A stretch of DNA of 50,212 bases from Gammaproteobacteria bacterium (GCA_025359085.1 JANYHL010000060.1:1-50212), one strand, 5' to 3'; counted from the first letter of the stretch, positions 26,498 to 35,329 are shown. The notes: generated from the letters alone by a model not told the origin. Numbers and translations: made by a program.

Positions 26498-28294
26498 TCA
26501 GGCGTTGAACTGCAGGGCCGCCAGGCCCGCATAGACGCCGTCGTGCGCCACCAGTTCGGCGTGCGTGCCTTGCTCTACCAAGCGGCCGTGCTCCAGCACC
26601 ACGATGTGGTCGGCCCGGGTCACGGTAGCCAGGCGGTGGGCAATCACCAACGTGGTGCGGCCGCGCATGGCGCTCTCCAGGGCCGCTTGCACCATGCGCT
26701 CGCTCTCGGCGTCGAGCGCGCTGGTGGCTTCGTCCAGCAGCAGCAGCGGCGGGTTTTTCAGCATGGCGCGGGCAATGGCAATGCGCTGGCGCTGCCCGCC
26801 ACTCAGACGCACGCCGCGCTCGCCCAGAAAAGTGTCGTAGCCTTCGGGCAGGGCGCTGATGAATTCGTCCGCAAAGGCCGCTTGCGCCGCCGCTTTGACC
26901 TCGCTGTCACTGGCCTCGGGCTTGCCATAGCGAATATTCTCCAGCGCACTGCTGGAGAATATCACCGCGTCCTGCGGCACGATGCCGATGCGCTGGCGCA
27001 GGTCATGCAAAGACAGGTCGCGTGTCGCCACGCCGTCCAGCCGGATGCGCCCCGACGCCGGGTCGTAAAAGCGCAGCAGCAACTGGAACACGGTGCTCTT
27101 GCCCGCACCACTGGGCCCCACCAGCGCGACGGTTTGCCCCGGCTTCACCGTCAGCGAAAAATCAGCCAGCGCCGCTTGCTGCGGGCGCGATGGATAGTGG
27201 AATGTCACATTATCAAAAATAATAGCACTTCCCGCAAGCTGCAAGGGGGCTAGAGCCGGATTTGATGGTGAACTGATGGGGGACTGGCTGCTGAGCAGTT
27301 CCATCAGCCGCTCGGTCGCACCGGCAGCGCGCAGCAAGTCGCCATAGACTTCGCCCAAAATCGCGAAGGCACTGGCCAGAATGATGACGTACAGCACCGT
27401 CTGGCCCAAATCGCCGGCACTGATGCGCCCGGCGATGACGGCCTGCGTGCCCTGGTACAAGCCCCACAGCAGCGCTGCGGAGGTGGCAATAATGATGAAC
27501 GCCACCAGCACCGAGCGCGCTTTGGTGCGTCGCACCGCCGTGCTGAAGGCGTTGTCGGTGGCGGCGTTGAAGCGCGCCGCTTCACGCGGCTCGGCGGTGT
27601 AGCTTTGCACCACCGGAATGGCGTTGAGCACTTCAGCGGCGATGGCGCTTGAGTCGGCCAGCCGGTCCTGGCTGGCGCGCGACAACTTGCGCACGCGCCG
27701 GCCAAACCACAGACTGGGCAGCACGATCAATACCAACACGCCCAGCACCTGAACCATCACATAGGGATTGGTCCAGATCAGCATGCCCAGGGCACCGATG
27801 CCCATCACGGTATTGCGCAGGCCCATGCTCAGCGAGGAACCAACGACGGTCTGCACCAGCGTGGTGTCAGCCGACAGGCGCGACAACACTTCGCCGGTCT
27901 GCGTGGTCTCGAAAAATTCGGGGCTTTGCTGCAACACATGGCCGTATACCGCGTTGCGCAAGTCGGCGGTGATTCGCTCACCAAGCCAACTCACCAGGTA
28001 AAAGCGCCCGGCAGAAAACAGGCCCAACGCCACCGCTACGGCAAACAGGGCCACAAAGTGCTCACGCAAAGCCATCACCTGTGCGCCTTTGTCGGCCTGC
28101 ACCAGGCCGCCGTCAATCAGGTAGCGCAATGCAATCGGAAAAGCCAGCGTGGCGGCCGAGGCCAGTACCAGAAACACCAGGGCCAGCGCAATGCGGCCGC
28201 GGTAGGGCAGCAGAAAGGGTGTTAATCCAGACAAGGAACGCGGCGAAGCTTTGTTCAGTGCGGGTGCGGGAAAGGCGGTGGCTTGGGTCGGCAT
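26498..28294 (-). CDS. ABC exporter, fused membrane and ATPase domains (MsbA-like)
   Basis: A 598-residue half-transporter working as a dimer in the inner membrane. Six helices occupy about residues 30-320 and are followed by an ATPase domain with Walker A GPSGAGKST (about 393-402), signature LSGGQRQRIA (about 495) and Walker B LLLLDEATSALD. It resembles MsbA/LmrA-type lipid or drug exporters; the substrate is unknown. The start is set at ATG 28294 (MPTQATAF); an in-frame TTG at 28312 is an alternative. The linker between the two domains (about residues 344-361) is encoded by a copy of the interspersed repeat. Divergent from the marR efflux operon, with 92 bp between. Confidence 0.9.
   Translation of the reverse strand: MPTQATAFPAPALNKASPRSLSGLTPFLLPYRGRIALALVFLVLASAATLAFPIALRYLIDGGLVQADKGAQVMALREHFVALFAVAVALGLFSAGRFYLVSWLGERITADLRNAVYGHVLQQSPEFFETTQTGEVLSRLSADTTLVQTVVGSSLSMGLRNTVMGIGALGMLIWTNPYVMVQVLGVLVLIVLPSLWFGRRVRKLSRASQDRLADSSAIAAEVLNAIPVVQSYTAEPREAARFNAATDNAFSTAVRRTKARSVLVAFIIIATSAALLWGLYQGTQAVIAGRISAGDLGQTVLYVIILASAFAILGEVYGDLLRAAGATERLMELLSSQSPISSPSNPALAPLQLAGSAIIFDNVTFHYPSRPQQAALADFSLTVKPGQTVALVGPSGAGKSTVFQLLLRFYDPASGRIRLDGVATRDLSLHDLRQRIGIVPQDAVIFSSSALENIRYGKPEASDSEVKAAAQAAFADEFISALPEGYDTFLGERGVRLSGGQRQRIAIARAMLKNPPLLLLDEATSALDAESERMVQAALESAMRGRTTLVIAHRLATVTRADHIVVLEHGRLVEQGTHAELVAHDGVYAGLAALQFNA
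27210..27263 (+). repeat. Interspersed palindromic repeat inside the ABC exporter gene
   Basis: Plus-strand TATCAAAAATAATAGCACTT followed by GCAAGCTGCAAGG and GGGCTAGAGCCGGATTTGA matches the layout of the copy at 391-443. It is antisense to the gene, stays in frame, and encodes roughly NPALAPLQLAGSAII in the linker just before the ATPase domain. Confidence 0.7.
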
Positions 28295-28347
28295 GGTTCG
28301 CAGTGTAGCCAAAAGCTAAAAAAAATGTTGCCGCACCAAACAAAGCC

Positions 28348-28376
28348 TTGACACTCATTGCCTAAGCAAATATCAT
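28348..28376 (+). promoter_or_regulatory. Sigma-70 promoter of the marR efflux operon with an embedded palindrome
   Basis: A consensus -35 TTGACA (28348-28353), a 17-bp spacer and -10 TATCAT (28371-28376). The spacer holds TTGC-CTAA-GCAA (28358-28369), a likely operator for the MarR protein encoded next. Expected initiation is near 28383, only about 4 bases before the marR ATG at 28387, so the message may be leaderless or nearly so. Confidence 0.65.
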
Positions 28377-28386
28377 CGCGCTCCTT

Positions 28387-28944
28387 ATGAGTTTCCCAAG
28401 TCCATCCATCAGTTCCAGTCTTGACAAGGTGCCGGTCGCCCCGTCATCGTGCGCCATCGAGTTTTACCGCGCCGCAGACTATGCGCCCGAGGAAAGCGTC
28501 GGTTATCTGATGCGGCGGGTGTTGGCGCTGGTGGCGCAAGAGGTCGAGCGTCAACTCGAGTCCAGTGACTTGACCAACGCGCAATGGGTGCCCTTGTTCA
28601 AATTGTCCATCGGCCAGGCCTCCACGGTGGCCGAGTTGGCCCGTGGCTGCCATCTCGATGCGGGTGCCATGACCCGGCTGCTGGACCGGCTGGAGGCCAA
28701 AGGACTGTGTCGCCGCGTGCGTTCGGTGGCGGATCGGCGCGTCGTCAACATTGAGTTGACGGCGGCCGGACGCGCCGCGGCGACCGACATTCCAAGGGTC
28801 CTCAGCCGCGTCCAGAATGCCCATCTGGCAGGTTTCTCGGTCGCCGAGTTTGAAACCTTGAAGGGGTTCTTGCGCCGCATCCTGGGCAATGCACAAGTCC
28901 CGACCCCCGCCCCGCCCGCGGCAAGAGGTGCCCATGAAACGTGA
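28387..28944 (+). CDS. MarR family transcriptional regulator
   Basis: A 185-residue dimeric winged-helix repressor of the MarR/EmrR type. The core runs from about residue 40 to 165. The recognition-helix segment is ARGCHLDAGAMTRLLDRLEAKG, here split as AGAMTRLLDRLEAKGL followed by the wing VRSVADRRVVNIELT. N- and C-terminal tails are Ser/Pro/Ala-rich. It heads an operon with an outer-membrane factor, EmrA and EmrB, and overlaps the next gene by 11 bp. It probably represses this operon and itself, with ligand binding relieving repression; that is inferred from the family and context. Confidence 0.9.
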   Translation: MSFPSPSISSSLDKVPVAPSSCAIEFYRAADYAPEESVGYLMRRVLALVAQEVERQLESSDLTNAQWVPLFKLSIGQASTVAELARGCHLDAGAMTRLLDRLEAKGLCRRVRSVADRRVVNIELTAAGRAAATDIPRVLSRVQNAHLAGFSVAEFETLKGFLRRILGNAQVPTPAPPAARGAHET

Positions 28945-30376
28945 CCCGGCCCGCCTCGGGTTGGCGGCTGTTTTTGCCCTCCTGGCGCTGGGTTTGTCGG
29001 CTTGCGCCAGTCCGCCCGATCTCGCCACGCCAGCGCCCTTGCGCGACGCCCCGTCACTCGGGCTGTCCGCTGACGCTGCCGCTGCCGGGATGCCGGGTGC
29101 CCAGTGGTGGCGTGAGTTTGGCGACGAGCAACTCAACACCTTGGTTGAACAAGCGCTGGCGAGCAATCCCAGCCTCCAGATCGCGCAAGCCCGACTGGCC
29201 CGAGCGCAAGCCGGTGTCGGCCTGACGCAAGCGGCCAACGCGCCCCAGCTCACGGCGGGCATCGATGCCACACGGCAGAAGTTCACCGCCAAGGGCATGA
29301 TTCCACCGCCATTGGCCGGCTCGGTCAATGAGACCGGCACCGCGCAACTCACCGGCAGTTGGGAACTTGATTTTTTTGGCAAAAATCGCGCGGCCCTCGC
29401 TGCGGCACTCGGCAACGAGCGCGCCGCTCAAGCTGACGCCGCGGCCGCCCGCACCCTGCTGGCCAGCACGGTGGCGCGCAGCTACTTTCAACTGGCGCGA
29501 CTCCACGATTTACTCGCCGTGGCCCAAGCCCAGTTGGCGCAGCGCACGCAGGTCTTGCGACTGGTTCAAAACCGCGTCAATGCGGGGCTGGACACCCGGC
29601 TGGAACTGCGCCAAAGCGAAGCCACTTTGCCCGACGCGCGCCTGCAGATCGAAATTCTGCAAGAGCAGCGGGCGCTTCTCAGTAACGCATTGGCCGCCTT
29701 GACCGGAGAGCCAAATAGGCCGCTAGCCCTTTACCCACCTGCACATTCAGCTATTAAAAACATATCTATTCCGGAGACCGTGCCAGTTGACCTGCTGGGG
29801 CGGCGCGCCGACATTGCGGCGGCGCGCTGGCGCGTTGAGGCCGCCAGCCAGGACACCGCCAGCGCCAGAAGCCAGTTTTACCCCAACGTCAATCTGGTCG
29901 CTTTTGCCGGTTTCTCCAGCATTGGCCTGGACCGCTTGCTCGGCGCGGGCAGCGAGCAATGGGGCGTGGGACCGGCACTGCGCCTGCCTTTGTTTGATGG
30001 CGGGCGTCTGCGTGCCAATTTGCGCGCTAAGGCGGCTGAGCTGGAGGCGGCCATTGCGAGCTATAACGCCACCGTGATCGAGGCCGTGCGCGAGGTGGCC
30101 GACCAGTTGACTTCGATCCAGGCCGTCACCCGTCAGCAGGCCGAACAGCGAGCGGCGCAAGATTCAGCGGAGCAGGCGTACGCCATAGCCACGCGGCGCT
30201 ATGAGGCCGGACTGGGCAACTTGCTCCAAGTGCTGGCGGCTGAGACGGCGGTGCTGGGTCAACGTCGTCAAGGTGTCGACCTGACCGCGCGCGCCCTGGA
30301 TACCCAGGTCGCGCTGATGCGTGCGCTGGGCGGTGGTTACCTGGGCGAGTTGCCGGGTGCTACCGCGCATCACTAA
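28934..30376 (+). CDS. Efflux outer-membrane factor lipoprotein (NodT/TolC-like)
   Basis: A 480-residue outer-membrane channel of the NodT family, partner of the EmrAB pump encoded next. A lipoprotein signal ends in LGLSAC with Cys24 as the lipidation site. Two outer-membrane-efflux repeats follow, with the conserved WELDFFGKNRAA and DLLGRRADIAAARWRVEA stretches and VRLPLFDGG-type turn (LRLPLFDGGRLRANL). The start at ATG 28934 fits the signal peptide and an AAGAGGTG ribosome site; the open frame extends further into marR. Residues about 260-277 are encoded by a copy of the interspersed repeat, just before DLLGRRADI. Confidence 0.92.
   Translation: MKRDPARLGLAAVFALLALGLSACASPPDLATPAPLRDAPSLGLSADAAAAGMPGAQWWREFGDEQLNTLVEQALASNPSLQIAQARLARAQAGVGLTQAANAPQLTAGIDATRQKFTAKGMIPPPLAGSVNETGTAQLTGSWELDFFGKNRAALAAALGNERAAQADAAAARTLLASTVARSYFQLARLHDLLAVAQAQLAQRTQVLRLVQNRVNAGLDTRLELRQSEATLPDARLQIEILQEQRALLSNALAALTGEPNRPLALYPPAHSAIKNISIPETVPVDLLGRRADIAAARWRVEAASQDTASARSQFYPNVNLVAFAGFSSIGLDRLLGAGSEQWGVGPALRLPLFDGGRLRANLRAKAAELEAAIASYNATVIEAVREVADQLTSIQAVTRQQAEQRAAQDSAEQAYAIATRRYEAGLGNLLQVLAAETAVLGQRRQGVDLTARALDTQVALMRALGGGYLGELPGATAHH
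29714..29765 (-). repeat. Interspersed palindromic repeat inside the efflux outer-membrane factor gene
   Basis: Read on the minus strand: ATATGTTTTTAATAGCTGAA, then TGCAGG and AAGGGCTAGCGGCCTATT, the same motif order as the intergenic copy at 391-443. It lies antisense to the gene and in frame, and codes for about RPLALYPPAHSAIKNI between the two halves of the protein. Confidence 0.7.
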
Positions 30377-30406
30377 GCCACACCCGATCTTTGCCCTTTC
30401 TACATC

Positions 30407-31624
30407 ATGACCGCACCTCAAACTCCTTCATCCCCCGCACGCGCCGCTGGCAATCCAGCGCGCAAAAAAGCCTTTAGCGCTATTGCCGGCGTGGTCCTCG
30501 TCGTGGGCCTGGGCTGGGCCGCCTACGAGTGGCTGGTGGCCAGCCATTTCGAGTCCACCGACAACGCCTATGTGCAGGGCAACGTGGTCCAGATTACGTC
30601 GCAAATGGGTGGTACGGTGGTCGCCATCCTGGCCGATGACACCGACTTCGTCAAAGCCGGGCAAGCCCTGGTCAGGCTTGATCCGGCAGATGCCGCACTG
30701 GCGCTCGATCAGGCCAGGGCCAACCTGGCCCAGAGCGTGCGGCAAGTGCGCACCCTGTATGCCAACAACGCCAGCCTGCAGGCCCAAATCAGTCTGCGCG
30801 AGTCTGACGTGGCCAAGGCCCAGACCGAAATTACGCGTGCCACCGATGACTTGAACCGGCGCCAGTCGCTGGCCGGCGATGGCGCGGTGTCCAAAGAAGA
30901 GCTTAACCACAGTCAAGCCCAACTGGCCAACGCCAGGAGTACGCTGGCCTCGGCGCTGGCCGGGGTCGCCACCGCCCGCCAACAGCTGCTCAGTAACCAG
31001 GCCATGACCGAAGGCGTGAGCGTTCAACAGCACCCGAGCGTGCAAATGGCTGCTGCCAAAATGCGTGAGGCCTGGCTGGCCAAAGAGCGCGCCGTGTTGC
31101 CCTCTCCGGTGGAAGGCTTCGTGGCGCGGCGCAGCGTGCAGTTGGGGCAGCGGGTGGCGGCGGGTACACCCTTGATGTCCGTCATTGCCCCCCAGCAGTT
31201 GTGGGTCGATGCCAATTTCAAGGAAGTCCAACTGCGCCATATCCGCATCGGTCAGAGCGTCGAATTGACGGCCGATCTGTACGGCAAAAAAGTGACCTAC
31301 CAGGGCGTGGTCAACGGTCTTGGCATGGGGACCGGCGCCGCCTTTGCCCTGTTGCCCGCGCAAAACGCCACCGGTAACTGGATCAAGGTGGTGCAGCGCG
31401 TCCCGGTGCGGGTGGCGCTGGACGCGGGCGAACTGGCAAGAAACCCCTTGCGAGTCGGCTTGTCGATGATCGCGACGGTCGATGTCAGCAAGCAGGACGG
31501 CAAGATGCTGGCCGATGCGCCGCGTGCCGCTGCGCTGGTGCAAACCGCGGTCTATGAAGCCCTTGAGCGGGGCGCGACGCAAGAGGTGGAGAAAATTATC
31601 TCCGCCAATCTGGGCCACCCTTGA
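30407..31624 (+). CDS. emrA: EmrA-like membrane fusion protein (HlyD family)
   Basis: A 405-residue periplasmic adaptor anchored by one N-terminal helix (about residues 22-44), linking the inner-membrane pump to the outer-membrane factor. The family motif ESTDNAYVQGNVVQITSQM lies just after the helix. A biotinyl-lipoyl-like half (GGTVVAIL, DFVKAGQALVRLDPADA), a long coiled-coil hairpin (about 100-210) and the returning lipoyl half (LPSPVEGFVARRSVQLGQRV) follow. Third gene of the operon, 30 bp after the outer-membrane factor. Confidence 0.92.
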   Translation: MTAPQTPSSPARAAGNPARKKAFSAIAGVVLVVGLGWAAYEWLVASHFESTDNAYVQGNVVQITSQMGGTVVAILADDTDFVKAGQALVRLDPADAALALDQARANLAQSVRQVRTLYANNASLQAQISLRESDVAKAQTEITRATDDLNRRQSLAGDGAVSKEELNHSQAQLANARSTLASALAGVATARQQLLSNQAMTEGVSVQQHPSVQMAAAKMREAWLAKERAVLPSPVEGFVARRSVQLGQRVAAGTPLMSVIAPQQLWVDANFKEVQLRHIRIGQSVELTADLYGKKVTYQGVVNGLGMGTGAAFALLPAQNATGNWIKVVQRVPVRVALDAGELARNPLRVGLSMIATVDVSKQDGKMLADAPRAAALVQTAVYEALERGATQEVEKIISANLGHP

Positions 31625-31652
31625 CATGACGCGCCCCTAAGCTGAGTCGCGC

Positions 31653-33218
31653 ATGAGCACTGCCCCGCCTTTCAATCCGCCCCCGCTGCAAGGCTCAGCC
31701 CGCCTGTGGGGCACCATCGCCGTCTCTTTGGCGACCTTCATGAACGTGCTCGACTCGTCGATTGCCAATGTGTCGCTGCCGGCCATTGCCGGCGATCTGG
31801 GGGTGAGTGCCAACCAGGGCACCTGGGTCATCACCAGCTTTGGCGTCGCCAACGCCATTGCCCTGCCGCTGACCGGCTGGCTGTCGCAGCGCTTTGGTCA
31901 GGTGCGCCTGTTCATCACCAGCGTCTTGCTGTTTGTGCTGACCTCGTGGCTGTGTGGGCTGGCCCCCAACATGACGATGCTGATCATCTTCCGGGTCATG
32001 CAGGGTTTTGTGGCCGGTCCGATGATTCCCCTGTCGCAGGGCTTGCTGCTGTCAAGCTACCCGCCCGCGCTGGCGGGCCTGGCGATGGGCTTGTGGGCCA
32101 TCACCACGCTGGTGGCACCGGTACTCGGTCCGCTGCTGGGCGGCTGGATCACCGACAGCATCAACTGGTCGTGGATTTTTTATATCAACATCCCTGTGGG
32201 TCTGCTGTCAGCCTTCATGGTCTGGCGCATTTACCACAAGCGCGAAAGCGTCACGCGCAAGCTGCCGATTGACTCGGTTGGCTTGGGCCTGCTGGTGATC
32301 TGGGTCGGCGCCTTGCAGATCATGCTCGACAAAGGCAAGGAGCTCGATTGGTTTCATTCGCCGGAAGTGGTCGGTTTAGGGTTGGTGGCGCTGGTGGGTT
32401 GTGCCATTTTTCTGGTCTGGGAGCTCACGGCAGAACACCCGGTGGTCGATTTGCGCCTGTTCAAGCGGCGCAACTTCTGGTCTGGCACGCTGGCGATTGC
32501 GGTTGGCTACGGTCTGTTTTTTGGCAATGTGGTCTTGCTGCCCTTGTGGTTGCAGCAGTTCATGGGCTACCCGTCGATTGACGCCGGCATGTTGCTGGCG
32601 CCGGTGGGCCTGTTCGCCATCGTGCTGTCGCCGATCGTGGGCAAAAACGTGAACCGGGTCGATCCGCGCTGGCTGGCCAGTTTTGCGTTTGTTGTGTTTG
32701 CGGTGGTGTTGTTGATGCGCTCGCACTTCAATACCCAGGCCGACTTTGGCACCATGATGCTGCCGACGATTATTCAAGGGATCGCGATGGCGTTCTTCTT
32801 CATTCCCTTGTCGGTCATCCTGCTGTCCGGCATTGCGCCGGACAAAATCCCCGCCGCCTCCGGCCTGTCGAGTTTTGTGCGGATCGTGGCCGGTTCGTTT
32901 GGCACCTCGATTGCCACCACCGTCTGGCAAGACCGGGCCGCCATGCACCATGCACAACTGGCGGAATCCATCCACCCCGGCAGCGCCACGGTCACCCAGG
33001 TGCTGGCGGGCATGCGCAGCGCGGGGCTAAGCGCTGAACAGGCGCTGGCGCAAGTTAATCGCTTGATCGATCAGCAGGCCTACATGTTGGCCATCGATGA
33101 TGTATTTTTTGCGTCGGCGCTGATTTTTCTGCTGCTGATTCCGGTGGTGTGGCTCTCCAGGCCCCAACTCGCTGGCGGCTCCGGCAGCCCGGTCGATGCC
33201 GCCGCTGGGGCGCATTGA
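31653..33218 (+). CDS. emrB: EmrB-like MFS multidrug efflux pump (DHA2, 14 helices)
   Basis: A 521-residue inner-membrane drug:proton antiporter. DHA2 family motifs are visible: FMNVLDSSIANVSLPAIAGD in helix 1, WVITSFGVANAIALPLTGWL, RVMQGFVAGPMIPLSQ and the antiporter motif GLWAITTLVAPVLGPLLGGW. With the preceding genes it makes a complete tripartite pump for hydrophobic toxic compounds. Starts 28 bp after emrA; the ribosome site is weak. It converges with the next gene, 16 bp away, with no obvious terminator. Confidence 0.92.
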   Translation: MSTAPPFNPPPLQGSARLWGTIAVSLATFMNVLDSSIANVSLPAIAGDLGVSANQGTWVITSFGVANAIALPLTGWLSQRFGQVRLFITSVLLFVLTSWLCGLAPNMTMLIIFRVMQGFVAGPMIPLSQGLLLSSYPPALAGLAMGLWAITTLVAPVLGPLLGGWITDSINWSWIFYINIPVGLLSAFMVWRIYHKRESVTRKLPIDSVGLGLLVIWVGALQIMLDKGKELDWFHSPEVVGLGLVALVGCAIFLVWELTAEHPVVDLRLFKRRNFWSGTLAIAVGYGLFFGNVVLLPLWLQQFMGYPSIDAGMLLAPVGLFAIVLSPIVGKNVNRVDPRWLASFAFVVFAVVLLMRSHFNTQADFGTMMLPTIIQGIAMAFFFIPLSVILLSGIAPDKIPAASGLSSFVRIVAGSFGTSIATTVWQDRAAMHHAQLAESIHPGSATVTQVLAGMRSAGLSAEQALAQVNRLIDQQAYMLAIDDVFFASALIFLLLIPVVWLSRPQLAGGSGSPVDAAAGAH

Positions 33219-33234
33219 TGTCGTGCGGCCTGGC

Positions 33235-34413
33235 CTATAGCCGCAGCGCACCGGCGTAGCCGGTCATCTCCAGGTAACCGCGCCCAACCAGTTTGCCATT
33301 GTTGTCAAACAGTTCGCTCAAGCCTTCCCAGTAAACCGCGCCGGTGGAGTTTCGGCTGTCGAGTTCCTGATCGTCGATGACGGCCTGGACGCGGTAGACC
33401 GCGACCGGCGTTCGGACCCGCCATTCCACCGGGTAGCGCGCCTGCGTTAGCGGGCTGCGCCAATAGCGCAGCGGCTCAAACAGCACCTCATCCGGCGCAA
33501 AGACCTGGGTCGGCGCCCCCGGCACGGCCGAACGAAACGAGCCGCCGCCCCAGACCGTGCCGCCGCTCGGGTCGCGCAAACGAAACGCGGTCAGCGCACT
33601 GCCGTCGCGCAGGTTCATGCCGATCCAGTCCCAACCCACCGCCTGCGGCGGCAGCAGCGACTGACTCCACTCATGGTCAAGCCAGGCCGCGTTGGGGGCA
33701 CGGGTGTCGAGCTGGAACTGCTGGCCCTGCAGCGTGATCTGGCCGCGCACCGCCAGTTGCGGCAGGCTGTAGTAGTAGCTCGCTTGCGCTGTCTGTGGCC
33801 CCTTGCGCGACAAGCCGCCATCGCCTTGCAGCAGCCAGGGCTGCGTTTCGCTGCACTGCAGGTCCAGGCCGAAGTCAGGGCTCGTTACCCGCGCGCGGTA
33901 GTGTGAGCGCTGCCCGGCGCCAGCGTTGACATCGGGCGCTGCCCGCGGTGCGGCAAGCGCCGCCTCGTGCAGCAAGGACCAGTCGCGCAAACGCAGGCCG
34001 GTGTCGCTGTTGCTGGCGGCCGCCCGATCGATCTCGGCAGCACCCGATGCGCGGGCAATGCGCTGGTCGTGCCAGAGCTTTTTTCCTTGCACATCAGTCA
34101 CCGCCGCATGGGCAAAAATCAGTTGCCTGGCCGCAAAGCGCGAGCGCATCGTCTGCGTGGCCGGCACCCGTGAGCGAAAGAAGGTCACTTGAAAGCCAAA
34201 TTCTCGGCCGCCCGAACTGGCGTAGCCGGTCAGGTACCACCACTCAATCGCGTAGTCGGGGTGGCTGCCCAGATCGCGTGGCGCTTGCAGCAGGCGCCGC
34301 TGCAGCAGCGGTGTTGCGCTGGCTTGCGCCAGCGTTGGCCCAGGCCACAGCGCGGCGCTTAGGCCGGTTGCCAACAACTGCCGTCGCAACACGCCAGGAG
34401 GTTCATGTTGCAT
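33235..34413 (-). CDS. AttH/CrtC-type lipocalin-fold protein, exported
   Basis: A 392-residue protein of the AttH/carotenoid 1,2-hydratase-like (CrtC N-terminal lipocalin) superfamily. Typical motifs include HPDYAIEWWYLTGYA, the repeated FQVTFFRSR and AWLDHEWSQSLL, and GWDWIGMNLRDGSALTAFRL. The N-terminus (VLRRQLLATGLSAALWPG) has twin arginines before a hydrophobic stretch, so Tat or Sec export is likely. Relatives are usually encoded next to LolD/FtsX-type ABC genes (AttEFG); here the likely partners are 7-14 kb away on the same strand. The start is ATG 34413; a TTG at 34431 is less likely. Function is unknown; enzymatic CrtC activity should not be assumed. Confidence 0.82.
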   Translation of the reverse strand: MQHEPPGVLRRQLLATGLSAALWPGPTLAQASATPLLQRRLLQAPRDLGSHPDYAIEWWYLTGYASSGGREFGFQVTFFRSRVPATQTMRSRFAARQLIFAHAAVTDVQGKKLWHDQRIARASGAAEIDRAAASNSDTGLRLRDWSLLHEAALAAPRAAPDVNAGAGQRSHYRARVTSPDFGLDLQCSETQPWLLQGDGGLSRKGPQTAQASYYYSLPQLAVRGQITLQGQQFQLDTRAPNAAWLDHEWSQSLLPPQAVGWDWIGMNLRDGSALTAFRLRDPSGGTVWGGGSFRSAVPGAPTQVFAPDEVLFEPLRYWRSPLTQARYPVEWRVRTPVAVYRVQAVIDDQELDSRNSTGAVYWEGLSELFDNNGKLVGRGYLEMTGYAGALRL

Positions 34414-34420
34414 GGCGTCG

Positions 34421-34516
34421 TCAGCGGGCAAAACCGGGCAGGGCGATCAGAGGCGTGTCGGCGCTGCGCCGGTAGTCGGCTTCAATCAGCGCGATGGCGG
34501 TCTGCAGCCACTTCAT
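34421..34516 (-). pseudogene. N-terminal remnant of a PLP-dependent cysteine-synthase-like gene
   Basis: A 31-codon ORF starting MKWLQTAIALIEADYRRSAD and ending in LIALPGFAR. It resembles the N-terminus of a family of PLP-dependent cysteine-synthase-like proteins (pattern LIEADFxRSADTHLIxLxLP), which normally run to 300 or more residues and continue into a KDESxxPTGSLKHR lysine motif. Here a stop follows at once and the rest is missing. It sits between hisP and the lipocalin gene with 7-bp gaps each side, like an operon member that lost most of its length by deletion. Recognition is from memory of the family, so moderate confidence. Confidence 0.5.
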
Positions 34517-34523
34517 CGCGGCC

Positions 34524-35300
34524 TTACTTCAGGCTGCCCGACAAAAACTGCGCCAGTCGCTCGCTTTTGGGGTTGGCCAGGACCTGCGCCGGGTTACCCT
34601 CTTCTTCGATCAAACCTTTGTGCAAGAAGATCAAGTGGTTGGCCACCTCGCGCGCAAAACCCATTTCATGCGTCACCACCACCATGGTGCGGCCTTCCAG
34701 CGCCAGCGTTTTCATAACCTTGAGCACTTCAGAGACCAGCTCGGGATCGAGCGCGCTGGTGGGCTCGTCAAACAGCATCACTTCGGGTTCCACCGCCAGC
34801 GCACGGGCTATGGCCACGCGCTGCTGCTGGCCGCCGCTCAGGTGCGCCGGGTAGCGGTCTTCCATGCCCGCCAGATCGACCCGCTTGAGGTATTTGCGCG
34901 CAATCTCGACCGCCTCTTCGCGTGGCACGCCCATCACATGCACCGGCGCTTCGATGATGTTTTGCAGCACCGTCATGTGCGCCCACAGGTTGAAATGTTG
35001 GAACACCATCGCCAGCTTGGTGCGCATGCGCTGCAACTGTTTGGGGTCGGCGGCGCTGAGTTCACCCGTGGCGCCAGCCACCAGTTTAAGTTCTTCACCG
35101 GCCACCACGATGCGGCCCTGGTGCGGCTTTTCCAGCAGGTTGATGCAGCGTAAAAAGGTGCTCTTGCCTGAACCCGAGCTGCCGATGATGCTGATCACAT
35201 CACCGGCATGGGCGGTCAGCGATACGCCTTTGAGAACCTCGATACTGCCGAAGCGTTTGTGGATGTTGTCGGCCTGGAGTTTGAGGATGGAGCTGGTCAT
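34524..35300 (-). CDS. hisP: Polar amino acid ABC importer, ATPase subunit (HisP/ArtP-like)
   Basis: A 258-residue cytoplasmic ATPase energising import of basic amino acids by the HisQM-like permease encoded upstream. Walker [10 protein letters not shown] near residue 41, Q-loop [14 protein letters not shown], signature [16 protein letters not shown], Walker [14 protein letters not shown] and the switch histidine in [10 protein letters not shown] are all present. The long insertion after strand 3 ([18 protein letters not shown]) is typical of HisP/AotP. It lies last among the transport genes, 29 bp after the deacylase gene. Confidence 0.93.
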   Translation of the reverse strand: MTSSILKLQADNIHKRFGSIEVLKGVSLTAHAGDVISIIGSSGSGKSTFLRCINLLEKPHQGRIVVAGEELKLVAGATGELSAADPKQLQRMRTKLAMVFQHFNLWAHMTVLQNIIEAPVHVMGVPREEAVEIARKYLKRVDLAGMEDRYPAHLSGGQQQRVAIARALAVEPEVMLFDEPTSALDPELVSEVLKVMKTLALEGRTMVVVTHEMGFAREVANHLIFLHKGLIEEEGNPAQVLANPKSERLAQFLSGSLK

Positions 35301-35329
35301 GGACAGATGGTTTGGGTGGACTAAGGGGC

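Noticed and set aside
26477-27253. 258-codon plus-strand ORF opposite the ABC exporter ATPase domain.
   Set aside because: Antisense to a clearly identified ATPase with all motifs; composition is typical of a reverse-strand shadow.
33219-33234. Searched for a bidirectional terminator between emrB and the lipocalin gene.
   Set aside because: The gap is only 16 bp and shows no hairpin.
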